From assembly GCA_951812535.1 (NCBI GenBank), contig CATOSK010000004.1:213074-277073 (forward strand): a stretch of DNA of 64,000 bases, read 5' to 3'. The notes under the pieces are model-generated. The model had not been told where the DNA came from. It searched no databases and was given only the letters and a program-made list of their open reading frames with translations. The stretch is from an uncultured Dehalococcoidia bacterium. GTDB lineage: Bacteria; Chloroflexota; Dehalococcoidia; Lucifugimonadales; UBA3495. The position numbers and the translations under genes were made by a program. The stretch's first letter is position 1. Each line of letters begins with the position of its first letter. Of this stretch, positions 1-8,676 are shown piece by piece.

Positions 1-172
1 CGGGCTTGCCATCAAGGAAGACGGTGCAGGCACCGCAGTCGCCTTCGTCACATCCTTTCTTGACCCCGGTGAGATGGAGCTCATCGCGGAGGGTGTCGAG
101 AAGGGAGTACCAAGTCTCGACGAAGATCTGGCGAAGTTCTCCGTTGACGGTCAACTGAAGGGGTTTCTTCAT
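1..172 (-). CDS. [2Fe-2S] small subunit of a CoxS/xanthine-dehydrogenase-type molybdenum hydroxylase (partial)
   Basis: Only the first 57 codons lie in the window; the gene runs off the left edge. The translation starts [12 protein letters not shown] and contains the plant-type ferredoxin signature [16 protein letters not shown], with the clustered cysteines that bind the first [2Fe-2S] centre of CoxS/XdhC-type subunits. These subunits pass electrons from the molybdenum subunit to the FAD subunit. The ATG at 172 lies 45 bases downstream of the FAD-subunit stop, as in coxMSL-type operons. The large molybdopterin subunit is probably beyond the left edge. The substrate cannot be told from this subunit. 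Confidence 0.93.
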   Translation of the reverse strand, partial: MKKPLQLTVNGELRQIFVETWYSLLDTLRDELHLTGVKKGCDEGDCGACTVFLDGKP

Positions 173-217
173 TCCGGTCTCCTTATGTCATGCGAGGGCA
201 GGAAAGGCAAAAGTTGG

Positions 218-1141
218 TCAGAAAGCAGTCTGAATGGCGAGGCGGCGCTGGGCAGCGAAGGATGTGTCCGCGCCGCCGGCAATGGCCGCCGCGTGCTGGA
301 GAGTGCGGCGGGTAAGGACGGCGACGATGGACCTGCGGTAGTTCCCAGTGGCGCGGACGTCGTCGATGGGCGTGGCGACACGCTGGGCTTCATCGGCGGC
401 GGCGTTGATGACCTCGGGGGTGAGAGCTTGTCCCTGAAGCATGGCTTCGGCGGAGGGGACGCGGATTACGGTGGGCGCAACAGCGCCGAGAGCGATCCTG
501 GCGCCAAGGCAGGGGCCGCCGGGAGATTCCAAGGATACCCAAGAGGCGACTCCCACGGAGGAGATGTCCATCGCGCCGCGGGGACTATGCTTGATGTAGA
601 GGGAGCCGCTGTTGGGAGGCGGAGCGGGCAAGTGGAACTCGGTGAGGATCTCGGCAGGTTTCAGGTTGGTGCGGCCGGGACCGGCGAAGAGTTCATCCAA
701 GGGAAGCCAACGCTCACCGGCGGGACCGTTGATGCGGCATTGGGTATCCAGGGCCAGAAGGGCGGGAAGGGTATCCCCGGCAGGAGAGGCGTTGCAGACG
801 TTGCCGCCGAGGGTCGCGAGGTTGCGGACCTGGATGCCAGCGAAGGAGGTGGCCCCGGTGGCAAGGGCGGGGTAGTGCTCACGGACGGCGGGGTGATCCT
901 CCAAGTCCTGGATGGTGACGAGGGCACCGACTCGAAGTCCGTCGGCGGGGTCGAAGCGAATCATGTTCAGGCCGGGGATGTGCAGGAGGTTGACGACGAA
1001 CTCGGGGGTCCAGAAGCCGGTCCGCCAGCGGACGAGGAAGTCGGTGCAGCCGGCGACGATGCGGGCGCGGCTGCCGTGCTCCTGGAGCATGGAGTGGGCT
1101 TCCTCAAGGGTCTGGGGTTCGAGGTAGTCGAAACGGGGCAT
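218..1141 (-). CDS. FAD-binding medium subunit of a CoxM/xanthine-dehydrogenase-type molybdenum hydroxylase
   Basis: The 307-residue protein starts MPRFDYLEP and has the FAD-binding layout of CoxM/XdhB proteins: an AGCTDFL motif near residue 30 in the place of the usual AGGTDL, followed by ATLGGNVCNASPAGD, which contacts FAD. The C-terminal half resembles the CO dehydrogenase flavoprotein C-terminal domain. It transfers electrons from the [2Fe-2S] subunit encoded just downstream to an acceptor. The ATG at 1141 is preceded by an AGGAAGG-like ribosome site. An in-frame upstream extension to 1231 looks non-homologous and was not used. Length is normal for the family. The substrate (CO, purine, aldehyde or other) is unknown. 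Confidence 0.93.
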   Translation of the reverse strand: MPRFDYLEPQTLEEAHSMLQEHGSRARIVAGCTDFLVRWRTGFWTPEFVVNLLHIPGLNMIRFDPADGLRVGALVTIQDLEDHPAVREHYPALATGATSFAGIQVRNLATLGGNVCNASPAGDTLPALLALDTQCRINGPAGERWLPLDELFAGPGRTNLKPAEILTEFHLPAPPPNSGSLYIKHSPRGAMDISSVGVASWVSLESPGGPCLGARIALGAVAPTVIRVPSAEAMLQGQALTPEVINAAADEAQRVATPIDDVRATGNYRRSIVAVLTRRTLQHAAAIAGGADTSFAAQRRLAIQTAF

Positions 1142-1325
1142 AGTGCTTCTGCCTTCCTTCCCGCATGGTGGGAAGCGGTGGGTGGCTTGGGAAGTGGGGT
1201 GATTATAGGGTGGCGTGGAAAAGGGGGTCAACGGGGGCGAGGAAAGGGGCTACGCTGGGGACGCGTCCCCCAGCCCCCGGCGTGTGGTTGGCTGACTGGG
1301 CCTGTCTCCCTGTCTCCAATGAAGC

Positions 1326-1359
1326 ATGAGCCCCCGGCCAAGCCTGGCCGGGGGCTCAT
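1326..1359. terminator. Strong hairpin between the fusion gene and the molybdenum hydroxylase genes
   Basis: A perfect 15-bp inverted repeat (ATGAGCCCCCGGCCA and its complement) with a 4-base loop lies 28 bases downstream of the minus-strand stop at 1387. There is no good T tract on either side, so it is either a U-poor terminator or an mRNA-stabilising hairpin. Confidence 0.55.
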
Positions 1360-1386
1360 TGGCTTCGGCTGGTTGCCGGACCGGGG

Positions 1387-3456
1387 TTAGCGGCCGTTGG
1401 AGCCGGGTTGGATGAGGACGCGGACGAGGCCGCCATCCTCCCGGCGCTGGGTGATGAGCTTGTGGCCTGCCTGCTCGGCCCAATAGAGGACGTCGTAGAT
1501 GTTCAGTGCGTCGTGGAGGATGGCTTCGACGAAGGAGTCGCTGTCGTTGTCGATCTGGCGGCTAAGAGCGGCGATGACGCCGGCGCAGTTCTTGCCGCGA
1601 CCGTCGACGACGGCCCATCCACCCGCGTGGGCGCCGCTGGGGGCGGCGGCGATCCCGTTGCTGTGACCGTTGCCGTTGGCGCGGGGGTCGATGATACCGG
1701 TCTTGCGAAGGTCGAGCTCGCGCTTGAAGTGGGCGACGGCCTCGGCGGCGACGGCGGCTTCCCGCTCCCCGCTGCGGCATACTGCGCCGCGAACGCCGAC
1801 GATGTCGGGGTTAATCCGGGCGAGCTCGTCAAGGTCACTAAGGCGGAGGTGACCGGAAAGGGCGGTGCTGAGACCGTACTCCTTGGCCTCCATGACCATC
1901 TCGCGGAGTTCGGGCTCGGGGATGAAGTCGAAGAGGTTGCGGCCGTCCTTGGTGAGGGTGTCGATAAGGAAGCCGTCGCACTCGCTTTCGCGGGCTAGCT
2001 TGACCATCTGGCGGGGTTCGAGGCCGCCGAAAAGCTGGTTGTCGGCGAAGAGGGATCCGATGAGCTTGGTGTCGAATCCCCTGAGGGCGCGGCGGGACTC
2101 CTTGAGGACCTCCAGGGCGGAGCCGTAGTCGGTCTCGCAGAAGCCGACCTTGACGGAGGTGGCATCGAGCATTCCGGCGGCGCGGACAGCCATAGCGACG
2201 GTGCCGGCCTGGTTGGGAACGACTCCGAGGGTGACGCTTACGTGCTTTTCCTCGGGGATGCGCTCGCGGACAGCTTCAACGAGATCGGGGTGGCCGGAGC
2301 CGACAAGGGCCTCCTGAAGGTTCTTGACGTCGATGATGTCGGCGCCGCCGCGGTCGGCTTCGAGGGCTTCCTCCATGTTCTGAACGCTGACGAGGAGCAT
2401 CATTCCCGAGAAGTCGACTTCTCGGTGGCTCTTTTCGTTAAGCCAGGCAGCGTGGGATCGGGAGCGGGCGGGAACCTTGGCGGGTTCGGGATGAGGAATC
2501 AGGGGGGTGAGCTCGCGTTCGAGTTCCGCCTTCTCGTCCCGGGTGAGGTCGATGAGGGGGTAGCGGACGCCGCCGCCGGCCATTCCCATAAGCTCGCCCC
2601 AGTGCTTGCACATGGTGGTGGGGATGACGCCGTTGTACTTCTTGACCGTGCCGCCCCACCACTTGTCGGAAAGGGCCTTGAGGTCCTTGAGGTGGGTGTT
2701 GTAGAAGTCGAGGTCAAGGTCGCCATTGGTGGCGCGGTCGATGAACTGGACGTAGTAGTTGGCCTCGGGGGTGTCAAAGCGCCAGTCGGAGGTGTTGGCG
2801 AACATGACCTGCTGGTGGAAGCCGAGCTCCTGGGCCTTGGGGAAGATCCACTCGTCGGGGGTGCTGATTATGGCCTTCTTGCCAACCAGGAGATGGGTCT
2901 CGATGGAGGTCTGCTGGTTGAAGCTGGCTTCCTTGACGCCGACGACGTTGGGGATCTGGCAGAGGCGGTTCAGTCCCTGGGGGCTCATGATGAAGCCGAA
3001 CTGGGGGGAGTTGTAGAACATGATGGCGAGATTGGTGTTATCAGCCAGCAGCTTCACGTACTCAAAGACCTGGTCCTCGGTCTTGGCGACCATGTAGGGC
3101 GGGGCGACCATGAGGAGGTCGATTCCGACCTGCTCGGCGTGGCCGGCGAGGGCCAGCATTTCGCGGGTAGAGGTGTGGGTGACGTGAGCGCCGGAGAGCC
3201 ACTTTCCAATGGACTCGCCGGCGACGGTGGACATGACGTGCTTTCGCTCGTCAAAAGTGAGGCTCCAGAACTCGCCCATGGCCCAGGTGCAGCCGGCGCC
3301 GCGGGTGCCGAGGGACTGGATGTAGCGGATGTTCCGGCGCATTCCTTCTTCGTCAAAGGACTTGTCGGGCGTGAAAGGGGTGACGAGGGTGCTCCACTGC
3401 CCGCGCAGGTTTTCCCAAGCCCAATCCTGCGCTTCATGTTTCTGGTAGCCCGCCAT
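1387..3456 (-). CDS. Three-domain fusion: DapA-family aldolase, MfnB-like (4-HFC-P synthase/DUF556) domain, TusA-like domain
   Basis: The 689-residue protein has three recognisable parts. Residues 1-320 are a dihydrodipicolinate synthase/N-acetylneuraminate lyase TIM barrel with Tyr148 (FYNS) and Schiff-base Lys175 (VVGVKEAS). Residues 352-575 resemble MfnB, which makes (5-formylfuran-3-yl)methyl phosphate in methanofuran synthesis; the family's catalytic set is present as Asp376, Lys378 (DVKN), Lys437 (KVG), Asp499 and Lys503 (IDTLTKDG). After a Gly/Asn/Ala linker (590-612), residues 613-689 look like a TusA-type sulfur-carrier fold with Cys624 in the usual place (GKNCAG instead of CPxP). 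The ATG at 3456 follows AAGAAGGTG. Domain identity is well supported, but the combined reaction is unknown and the TusA assignment is the weakest. Confidence 0.85.
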   Translation of the reverse strand: MAGYQKHEAQDWAWENLRGQWSTLVTPFTPDKSFDEEGMRRNIRYIQSLGTRGAGCTWAMGEFWSLTFDERKHVMSTVAGESIGKWLSGAHVTHTSTREMLALAGHAEQVGIDLLMVAPPYMVAKTEDQVFEYVKLLADNTNLAIMFYNSPQFGFIMSPQGLNRLCQIPNVVGVKEASFNQQTSIETHLLVGKKAIISTPDEWIFPKAQELGFHQQVMFANTSDWRFDTPEANYYVQFIDRATNGDLDLDFYNTHLKDLKALSDKWWGGTVKKYNGVIPTTMCKHWGELMGMAGGGVRYPLIDLTRDEKAELERELTPLIPHPEPAKVPARSRSHAAWLNEKSHREVDFSGMMLLVSVQNMEEALEADRGGADIIDVKNLQEALVGSGHPDLVEAVRERIPEEKHVSVTLGVVPNQAGTVAMAVRAAGMLDATSVKVGFCETDYGSALEVLKESRRALRGFDTKLIGSLFADNQLFGGLEPRQMVKLARESECDGFLIDTLTKDGRNLFDFIPEPELREMVMEAKEYGLSTALSGHLRLSDLDELARINPDIVGVRGAVCRSGEREAAVAAEAVAHFKRELDLRKTGIIDPRANGNGHSNGIAAAPSGAHAGGWAVVDGRGKNCAGVIAALSRQIDNDSDSFVEAILHDALNIYDVLYWAEQAGHKLITQRREDGGLVRVLIQPGSNGR

Positions 3457-3639
3457 GATATTCACCTTCTTGCAAGAGTAGATGAGGGTAACGCGGATAA
3501 GAGGGACGGCGAGACACCATCCGACGGGACCGGAAAACGCGAGGCTTCCGGGTGGTCGCAGGCACAAGAAAGGCCGCTCAGTCGTCACCATCGGCGCGGA
3601 GGCGGCCAAATTCAGCCCTATCCAGTTTACGCAGTGGGG

Positions 3640-3960
3640 GCGGCAACGTCAATAAACGTGGCTGCCTGGACCGTGGGTCAAGAACAGTCAAGCCAACCGG
3701 GAACACGGCTCTTCGATTTTGGGACATTTCGGGACACTTCGGGGTTTTTCGTGCTCAAGACTCCCTAGATTCACGGGACATTGGCGCCTAATTGGGGTCC
3801 CCTTTGCGCTATTCCGGGACGTGAATGGGACACGATTGAGACATTTTTGCGACATTTGAGCGTGGGCAAGGGACATTTCTTTGGTTGAACGGGCCGGGGT
3901 TGAACGGTCCGGGATTGTTTGGAGTGAACAGGAATGTCCAGCGGGACTCAAAGCGCAATC
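3640..3960. repeat. Gene-free stretch with recurring GGGACATTT-like words and a 15-bp duplication
   Basis: The 645-base gap from 3457 to 4101 has no convincing gene. Between about 3718 and 3882 the word GGGACA or a one-base variant (GGGACATTT, GGGACACTT, GAGACATTT, GCGACATTT) recurs at least eight times at irregular spacing. At 3883-3912 the 15-mer GGTTGAACGGNCCGG occurs twice in tandem. Local base composition is clearly more AT-rich than the neighbouring genes. It could be a degenerate repeat or a multi-site regulatory region. Confidence 0.5.
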
Positions 3961-4101
3961 CTGGCGAGGAGGTGACGGAATGGCCTACTCTACCAACGTT
4001 AGTGTCCCGGCACCGGGGGTGTCAATCGGCAACTGTCAGGTAGATGGCGGTTGAGGGAAAGGCAGGCCATCGGTGCGGGGAGAGAGGGTATAGACAGGGT
4101 A

Positions 4102-4920
4102 TCAGGGAGTGGGAGGTTGGCAGACGGGGCAGTAGAAGGTGGTACGGGCGCGGACTTTGACCTGTTCCATTGTGCCGCTCCCACAGCGGACGCAGGGAGC
4201 GTCCGGTGAGCGGGGGATGAGCCAAGGTGAGAGGCCGAAGGGAGGGTCGGGCCAGTGGTCGCGGCGGCTTTGGTCGTACTGGGAGAGGGAGTGTTCCAAA
4301 GCCTGGACGATGGAGTTTCGGAGGCGGGATATTTCCTCCGGGGACAGGCCGGAGGCGGGGCGTTCCGGGTGTATGCCGGCGCGGTAGAGGGCGTCATCGG
4401 CGTAGAGGTTGCCGAGTCCGGCGATGATGTGCTGCTCCAAGAGAAGGGCCTTGATGGGGGCGGTGCGGTTGGAGAGGACTAGTGCCAAGGCAGCGTCGTT
4501 GAAGTCTTCGGAGAGGGGTTCGGGCCCCATTTTTCCGGTGGCCTGGGCGGGGTCGTCGACGAGCCAGAGGTGTCCGAACTTGCGGGGGTCGATGAAGCGG
4601 AGCTGGGTGCCGTCGGTGAAGTCTACGGTGTGGCGGACCATGGCGGGCGGGGGCTGGGTCCTGGGGTGGATGCGGAGGCCGCCGGTCATGCCGAGGTGGA
4701 GAACCCAGGTCTGGCCGGTGTCCAATGGTGCGAGAAGGTACTTGCCGCGGCGGGCGACTTTCTGGATGGTGCCGCCGGGGAGGTCGAGGACGAAATCCTC
4801 CAGGGAGGGGTGCTTGACGGTGTTGGCCCAGCCGATGGTGGCGAGGGCGATGGTCTTGCCGGGGAGGCCGATTTCGACCAGGTAGCGGCGGGTGTTTTCG
4901 ACCTCGGGGAGTTCGGGCAT
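4102..4920 (-). CDS. mutM: Formamidopyrimidine-DNA glycosylase
   Basis: Fpg/MutM removes 8-oxoguanine and other oxidised purines and nicks the resulting abasic site. The 272-residue protein begins with the diagnostic MPELPEVE, where Pro2 is the Schiff-base nucleophile and Glu3 the acid. It contains the helix-two-turn-helix motif IIAGLGNLYADDALY, and ends with a zinc finger of four cysteines (CVRC ... CPVC). The ATG at 4920 is chosen because processing must expose Pro2; a 31-residue upstream extension would abolish this. It lies 5 bases downstream of the ileS stop, so the two genes are probably cotranscribed. Confidence 0.97.
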   Translation of the reverse strand: MPELPEVENTRRYLVEIGLPGKTIALATIGWANTVKHPSLEDFVLDLPGGTIQKVARRGKYLLAPLDTGQTWVLHLGMTGGLRIHPRTQPPPAMVRHTVDFTDGTQLRFIDPRKFGHLWLVDDPAQATGKMGPEPLSEDFNDAALALVLSNRTAPIKALLLEQHIIAGLGNLYADDALYRAGIHPERPASGLSPEEISRLRNSIVQALEHSLSQYDQSRRDHWPDPPFGLSPWLIPRSPDAPCVRCGSGTMEQVKVRARTTFYCPVCQPPTP

Positions 4921-4925
4921 AGGGG

Positions 4926-7900
4926 CTAGGCGCGGCGGACGGCGAGGGTGATTTCCATTCCTTCCACCTGCTGAGTCTCGGAGTGGGCACCGTCCGGGGG
5001 AGGGGACTGACAAAGATCGTCGCTGAGAGTCTCGCCGCCGATGTATCCGGCGTGGGCCTGCATGACGGCGGCCAATTCGTCGGGCCCTTCATAGTAGGTG
5101 ACGATGCGGTCGGTGATGTCGAACCCGGCAGCGCGGCGGAGATTCTGGATGCGGTGGGCGACTTCACGGGCCAGGCCTTCCTGGGCGAGCTCGGGGGTCA
5201 CGGTGGCGTCCAGGGCGACCATGTATCCAGCTTCCAGGTTAACGGAGTAGCCGCCGATGGACAGGATGGCGTCGGCGTTTTCCCCGGCGGCGGCGCGGGC
5301 TTCCTGGAAGAGGCCCGGCTGGTGGGAGACGCCGCGGAGGGCCTTGACGTTGAGTTCCTCGAGGACCTGGGACTCGACCCATTCCAGGTATTGCTCCTCC
5401 TCTTCGAGGCGGGTCTTGACGACGATGGCGGGCAGGGGCTGGCGGACTTTAAGACCAGCGCGGGAGCGGGCGGCGCGGCCCATGCTGGAAACGCGCATGG
5501 CGAGGCGGGTGGCATCCATGAGGCGGGCGTCGACGAGGGAGTTGTCGGCGACGGGGAAGGCGGCGAGGTGAACGCTGGCGGGGGCGTCCGGGTCGGCGGC
5601 ACTGACGAGGTTCTGGTAGATCTCGTCAGCCATGAAGGGGGCGAGGGGAGCCATGAGCTTGGCGACGGTGACGAGGCACTGGTAGAGGGTGGCATGGGCA
5701 GAGAGCTTGTCCCCGTCGTTTTCGCTGCGCCAGAAGCGGCGGCGGCTGCGGCGGACGTACCAGTTGGAGAGCCCGTCGATGAACTCCTGGATGCGGCGGC
5801 CGGCGTCGGTGGGGCTGTAATTTTCCAGGTGGTCGTCGACCTGGGTGATGAGGAGGTTAAGCTCGGATAGAATCCAGCGGTCCAGCTCGTTCTCGGGCGT
5901 CCAATCGGCTGGGATTTGATCGGGGGTGAAGCCGTCGATGTTGGCATAGTTGGTGAAGAAGGAGTAGACGTTCCAGAGGGTGAGGAGGACACGGCGGAGG
6001 GTCTCGTTGACGAGGCGGTCGGAGAAGCGGCGCGGCTCGCCGGGGTGGGAGGCGGTGAAAAGATACCAACGGAGAGCGTCGGCGCCGGTTGCGTCGAGGA
6101 CGGTGTTGGGGTCAACGACGTTTCCAATCCGCTTGCTCATCTTGCGGCCGCGGTCGTCGAGGATGAGGCCGAGGCAGATTACGTTGTCGTAGGCGGGCTG
6201 GTCCTTGAGAAGCGTTCCGAGGGCGTGGAGGGAGTAGAACCAGCCGCGGGTCTGGTCGACGGCCTCGCAAATGTAGTCGGCGGGGAAGCGGCCGTCGTCG
6301 TCCATGCCGGGATTGTCAAAGGGGTAGTGCCACTGAGCGTAGGGCATTGCCCCCGAGTCGAACCAGGCGTCCATGACCTCGGGGATGCGGCGCATAATGC
6401 CGGAGCATCCTTCGGCGGGGCAGTCGAGGGTTATGTCATCCACGAAGGGGCGGTGGAGATCCAGGCCGGTAACGGACGACCGGCTGCCGCCGGAGGCGTG
6501 TTTTTCCAACTCGGAGACGCTGCCCATGCAGACCTGGCGGCGGCAGTCGGGACACTCCCAGATGGGGATGGGGGTTCCCCAGTAACGCTCGCGGGAGATG
6601 GCCCAGTCGATGTTGTTGCGCAGCCATTCGCCGAAGCGGCCGTCCTTGATGTAGCCGGGATACCAGTTGATGGCGTCGTTGCCGCTGACGAGGCGGTCCT
6701 TGACGGCGGTGGTGCGGATGTACCAGGAGGACTTGGCGTAGTAGAGGAGGGGGGTGTCACAACGCCAGCAGAAGGGGTAGGTGTGGCGATAGGTCGCCTT
6801 GTGGTGGAGGAGGCCGCGTTCCTCGAGATCAGCCATGATGAGGGGATCGGCGTCCTTGACGAATTTGCCAGCGAAGGGGTAGCTGCCGGTGACGACGCCG
6901 CGCAGGTCGACTTCCTGGACGAAGGAAAGGAGGCGGCTGCGGCCGAGGTTGAGGTCTTCGTCACCAAAGGCGGGGGCGATGTGGACGATGCCAGTGCCGT
7001 CCTCCATTGAAACGAAGCCGGCGTCGACGACGCGGGGCTGGAAGCTTTCAGAGGGTTCGAGGACGGTGCCAGAGCCGCCCTCCTCACCTGCCTGTTCGAC
7101 GAAGCGGCGGATGTTGGCGTTGTACTCGAGGGGGTCGTACAGGGGTTCGTAGGTGAGACCGACCAAGGCCCGACCTTCGATGGAACCAACGACAGAGTAC
7201 TCTCCTTGGACCGCACTCTGTACCAAAGCAGCAGCGACTACCAGATATTCGTTGCTGTTGACACCCTGGATTTTAACTATGGAGTACTCGGCGGCGGCGT
7301 CCACGGCAAGAGCGGTATTGCCGGGGAGGGTCCAGGGGGTGGTCGTCCAGGCGAGGAGGTACACGGGGCCGTCAAACGAAGTTAACTGGTCAAAAGAAGC
7401 GTCAAAAGCATCTCGCCTCCGGACCGCGGAGTCATAGCCGTTGATGCGGAACTTGGGAAAGACGGATGGGTCGGGGGTGTCGTCCTTGTACCCGAGGGCG
7501 ACCTCGTGGGAGCTGAGGCTGGTCTCGCAGCGGGGGCAGTGGGGAGTGCCGCGCAGGCCCTGGTAGACAAGACCCTTGTCCCAGAGCTGCTTGATAATCC
7601 ACCAGCCGCTTTCGATGTAGTCGTTTTCGAGGGTGACGTAGGGGTCGTCCATGTCCACCCAGAAGCCGATGCGGTCGGTTAGGACCTCCCAATCCTTCAC
7701 GTAGCGGAAGACGCTGTCGCGGCACTGGGCGTTGAACTTCTCGATGCCGTATTCCTCGATCTCGCGCTTGGAGGTAAGGCCGAGTTCCTTTTCGATTTCC
7801 AACTCGACGGGGAGGCCGTGGGTGTCCCAGCCGCCCTTCCTGATGCAGCGGAAGCCCTTCATGGTGCGGTGGCGGCAGATGACATCCTTGAAGACGCGGG

Positions 7901-8081
7901 CGAGGACGTGGTGGATGCCGGGGCTGCCGTTGGCGGTGGGGGGTCCTTCAAACAGCATGAAGAGGGGGCCGGCGGCCCGCTCGGACTCGCTGCGGCGGAA
8001 GATGTCTTCCTTCTTCCAAAAATCGAGGATACGTGCGTCCATTTCCGGGAAGCTAACCCGGCTGGAGACAGGCTTGAACAT
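4926..8081 (-). CDS. ileS: Isoleucyl-tRNA synthetase
   Basis: This 1051-residue class I synthetase charges tRNA-Ile and edits valine. The ATP-binding HIGH signature is replaced by GIHH (residues 55-58, within PTANGSPGIHH), a form also found in the actinobacterial/eukaryotic-like type of IleRS. The second signature is KMSKR followed by IGN. A CP1 editing insert and a tRNA-binding C-terminal domain follow in the normal order, with Cys pairs such as CPRC and CPDC in the inserts. The ATG at 8081 is preceded by AGAGAGG. The upstream region carries a hairpin leader (8135-8170) and a TATAAT box, but no T-box could be found. Confidence 0.97.
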   Translation of the reverse strand: MFKPVSSRVSFPEMDARILDFWKKEDIFRRSESERAAGPLFMLFEGPPTANGSPGIHHVLARVFKDVICRHRTMKGFRCIRKGGWDTHGLPVELEIEKELGLTSKREIEEYGIEKFNAQCRDSVFRYVKDWEVLTDRIGFWVDMDDPYVTLENDYIESGWWIIKQLWDKGLVYQGLRGTPHCPRCETSLSSHEVALGYKDDTPDPSVFPKFRINGYDSAVRRRDAFDASFDQLTSFDGPVYLLAWTTTPWTLPGNTALAVDAAAEYSIVKIQGVNSNEYLVVAAALVQSAVQGEYSVVGSIEGRALVGLTYEPLYDPLEYNANIRRFVEQAGEEGGSGTVLEPSESFQPRVVDAGFVSMEDGTGIVHIAPAFGDEDLNLGRSRLLSFVQEVDLRGVVTGSYPFAGKFVKDADPLIMADLEERGLLHHKATYRHTYPFCWRCDTPLLYYAKSSWYIRTTAVKDRLVSGNDAINWYPGYIKDGRFGEWLRNNIDWAISRERYWGTPIPIWECPDCRRQVCMGSVSELEKHASGGSRSSVTGLDLHRPFVDDITLDCPAEGCSGIMRRIPEVMDAWFDSGAMPYAQWHYPFDNPGMDDDGRFPADYICEAVDQTRGWFYSLHALGTLLKDQPAYDNVICLGLILDDRGRKMSKRIGNVVDPNTVLDATGADALRWYLFTASHPGEPRRFSDRLVNETLRRVLLTLWNVYSFFTNYANIDGFTPDQIPADWTPENELDRWILSELNLLITQVDDHLENYSPTDAGRRIQEFIDGLSNWYVRRSRRRFWRSENDGDKLSAHATLYQCLVTVAKLMAPLAPFMADEIYQNLVSAADPDAPASVHLAAFPVADNSLVDARLMDATRLAMRVSSMGRAARSRAGLKVRQPLPAIVVKTRLEEEEQYLEWVESQVLEELNVKALRGVSHQPGLFQEARAAAGENADAILSIGGYSVNLEAGYMVALDATVTPELAQEGLAREVAHRIQNLRRAAGFDITDRIVTYYEGPDELAAVMQAHAGYIGGETLSDDLCQSPPPDGAHSETQQVEGMEITLAVRRA

Positions 8082-8134
8082 GGTTGAGACGACCTCTCTG
8101 ATACGGCGCGTTTTCGGGGCCTGCCTGGCGGGAA

Positions 8135-8170
8135 CTTGTCCAAATGGCCCCTGGGCGCGCTCTGGACAAG
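8135..8170 (-). promoter_or_regulatory. Hairpin in the ileS leader
   Basis: CTTGTCCA at 8135-8142 and TGGACAAG at 8163-8170 form a perfect 8-bp inverted repeat in the predicted untranslated leader, about 54 bases before the ileS start. It lies downstream of the candidate promoter at 8192-8197. Its role is unknown; it lacks the T-box antiterminator sequence expected for amino-acid regulation. Confidence 0.4.
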
Positions 8171-8191
8171 GAGAGTATTTTTGGCAAGGGC

Positions 8192-8197
8192 ATTATA
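8192..8197 (-). promoter_or_regulatory. Candidate -10 box for ileS
   Basis: A perfect TATAAT reads on the minus strand about 111 bases upstream of the ileS start. No good -35 hexamer lies at the normal distance, so this is only a candidate. The rest of the 8082-8473 gap holds the leader hairpin and a GC-rich repeat. Confidence 0.4.
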
Positions 8198-8311
8198 CAT
8201 TAAAGACCGGGAGACGCCTTCCACTGCCGCAGGGTTCCGTGTTAGGCGGTGCATCTCAAGGGGTACGAGGGGGGGTTCCTTTTTTGCGACTCCGCCGCTG
8301 GCGCAAGGCAA

Positions 8312-8356
8312 CCCCTGCCCCCGCCTCCGCGGGGCAGGCTCTGCGCGGGGGCAGGC
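8312..8356. repeat. Palindromic intergenic repeat, long form
   Basis: The element reads CCCCGCCTCCGCGGGG, then CAGGCTCTGCGCGGGGGCAGG. The block containing AGGCTCTGCGC recurs at 48771-48817 and 59563-59710, which links it to the repeat family of the right half of the window. It is the only copy found left of 48 kb. Confidence 0.6.
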
Positions 8357-8473
8357 TTGTCTCAACGGCAGCGGCTGTCGCTCGGGGTCCGGCGCGGGGA
8401 AGGCGGGAGAGCGGAAAGGCGGGCCGGGAACGAAACCATCAATTAAATGGCAACACCTGAATTGCGACGCTGC

Positions 8474-8501
8474 TTTCCAATTCACGGCGGCGTGATATAA
8501 T
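8474..8501 (+). promoter_or_regulatory. Extended -10 promoter P1 of the ribosomal superoperon
   Basis: TTTCCA (8474-8479), a 16-base spacer and TATAAT (8496-8501) preceded by TGA give an extended -10 promoter (TGnTATAAT). It lies about 175 bases before rpsL, so the transcript would have a long leader that includes a second promoter. Confidence 0.6.
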
Positions 8502-8602
8502 TGGCCCTCCTTGGCAGGACGCATGATCAGAACTGCCGGGGCCCACAGGGTGCCACCGGGCTGCAACTCACTGAGATTTGCCGGTGAGAGTAGCTTCTGC
8601 GG

Positions 8603-8631
8603 TTGACATCCCTGTTAATTGTTTGTAGCAT
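8603..8631 (+). promoter_or_regulatory. Promoter P2 of the ribosomal superoperon
   Basis: A perfect TTGACA (8603-8608), a 17-base spacer and TAGCAT (8626-8631) lie about 45 bases before the rpsL ATG. Together with P1 this gives tandem promoters, as is common for ribosomal operons. Confidence 0.65.
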
Positions 8632-8676
8632 TCCGGTTTACGCGCAACCGATTGTTCGGAAAGATGTGAGCAAGTT

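Noticed and set aside
2242..3768. Long open frame antisense to the fusion gene (and similar ones over ileS, metK/ahcY and mtnP)
   Set aside because: These are typical GC-rich antisense shadows with Gly/Val/Asp-rich translations and no homology; the opposite strand carries clear genes.
3688..3951. Possible 87-codon minus-strand gene in the repeat-rich gap
   Set aside because: The translation simply reads through the GGGACATTT-like words and shows no fold or family pattern.
8540..8600. T-box-like sequence AGGGTGCCACCGGG before rpsL
   Set aside because: It deviates from AGGGTGGNACCGCG, lies on the wrong strand for ileS, and is followed by ribosomal protein genes rather than an amino-acid-related gene.
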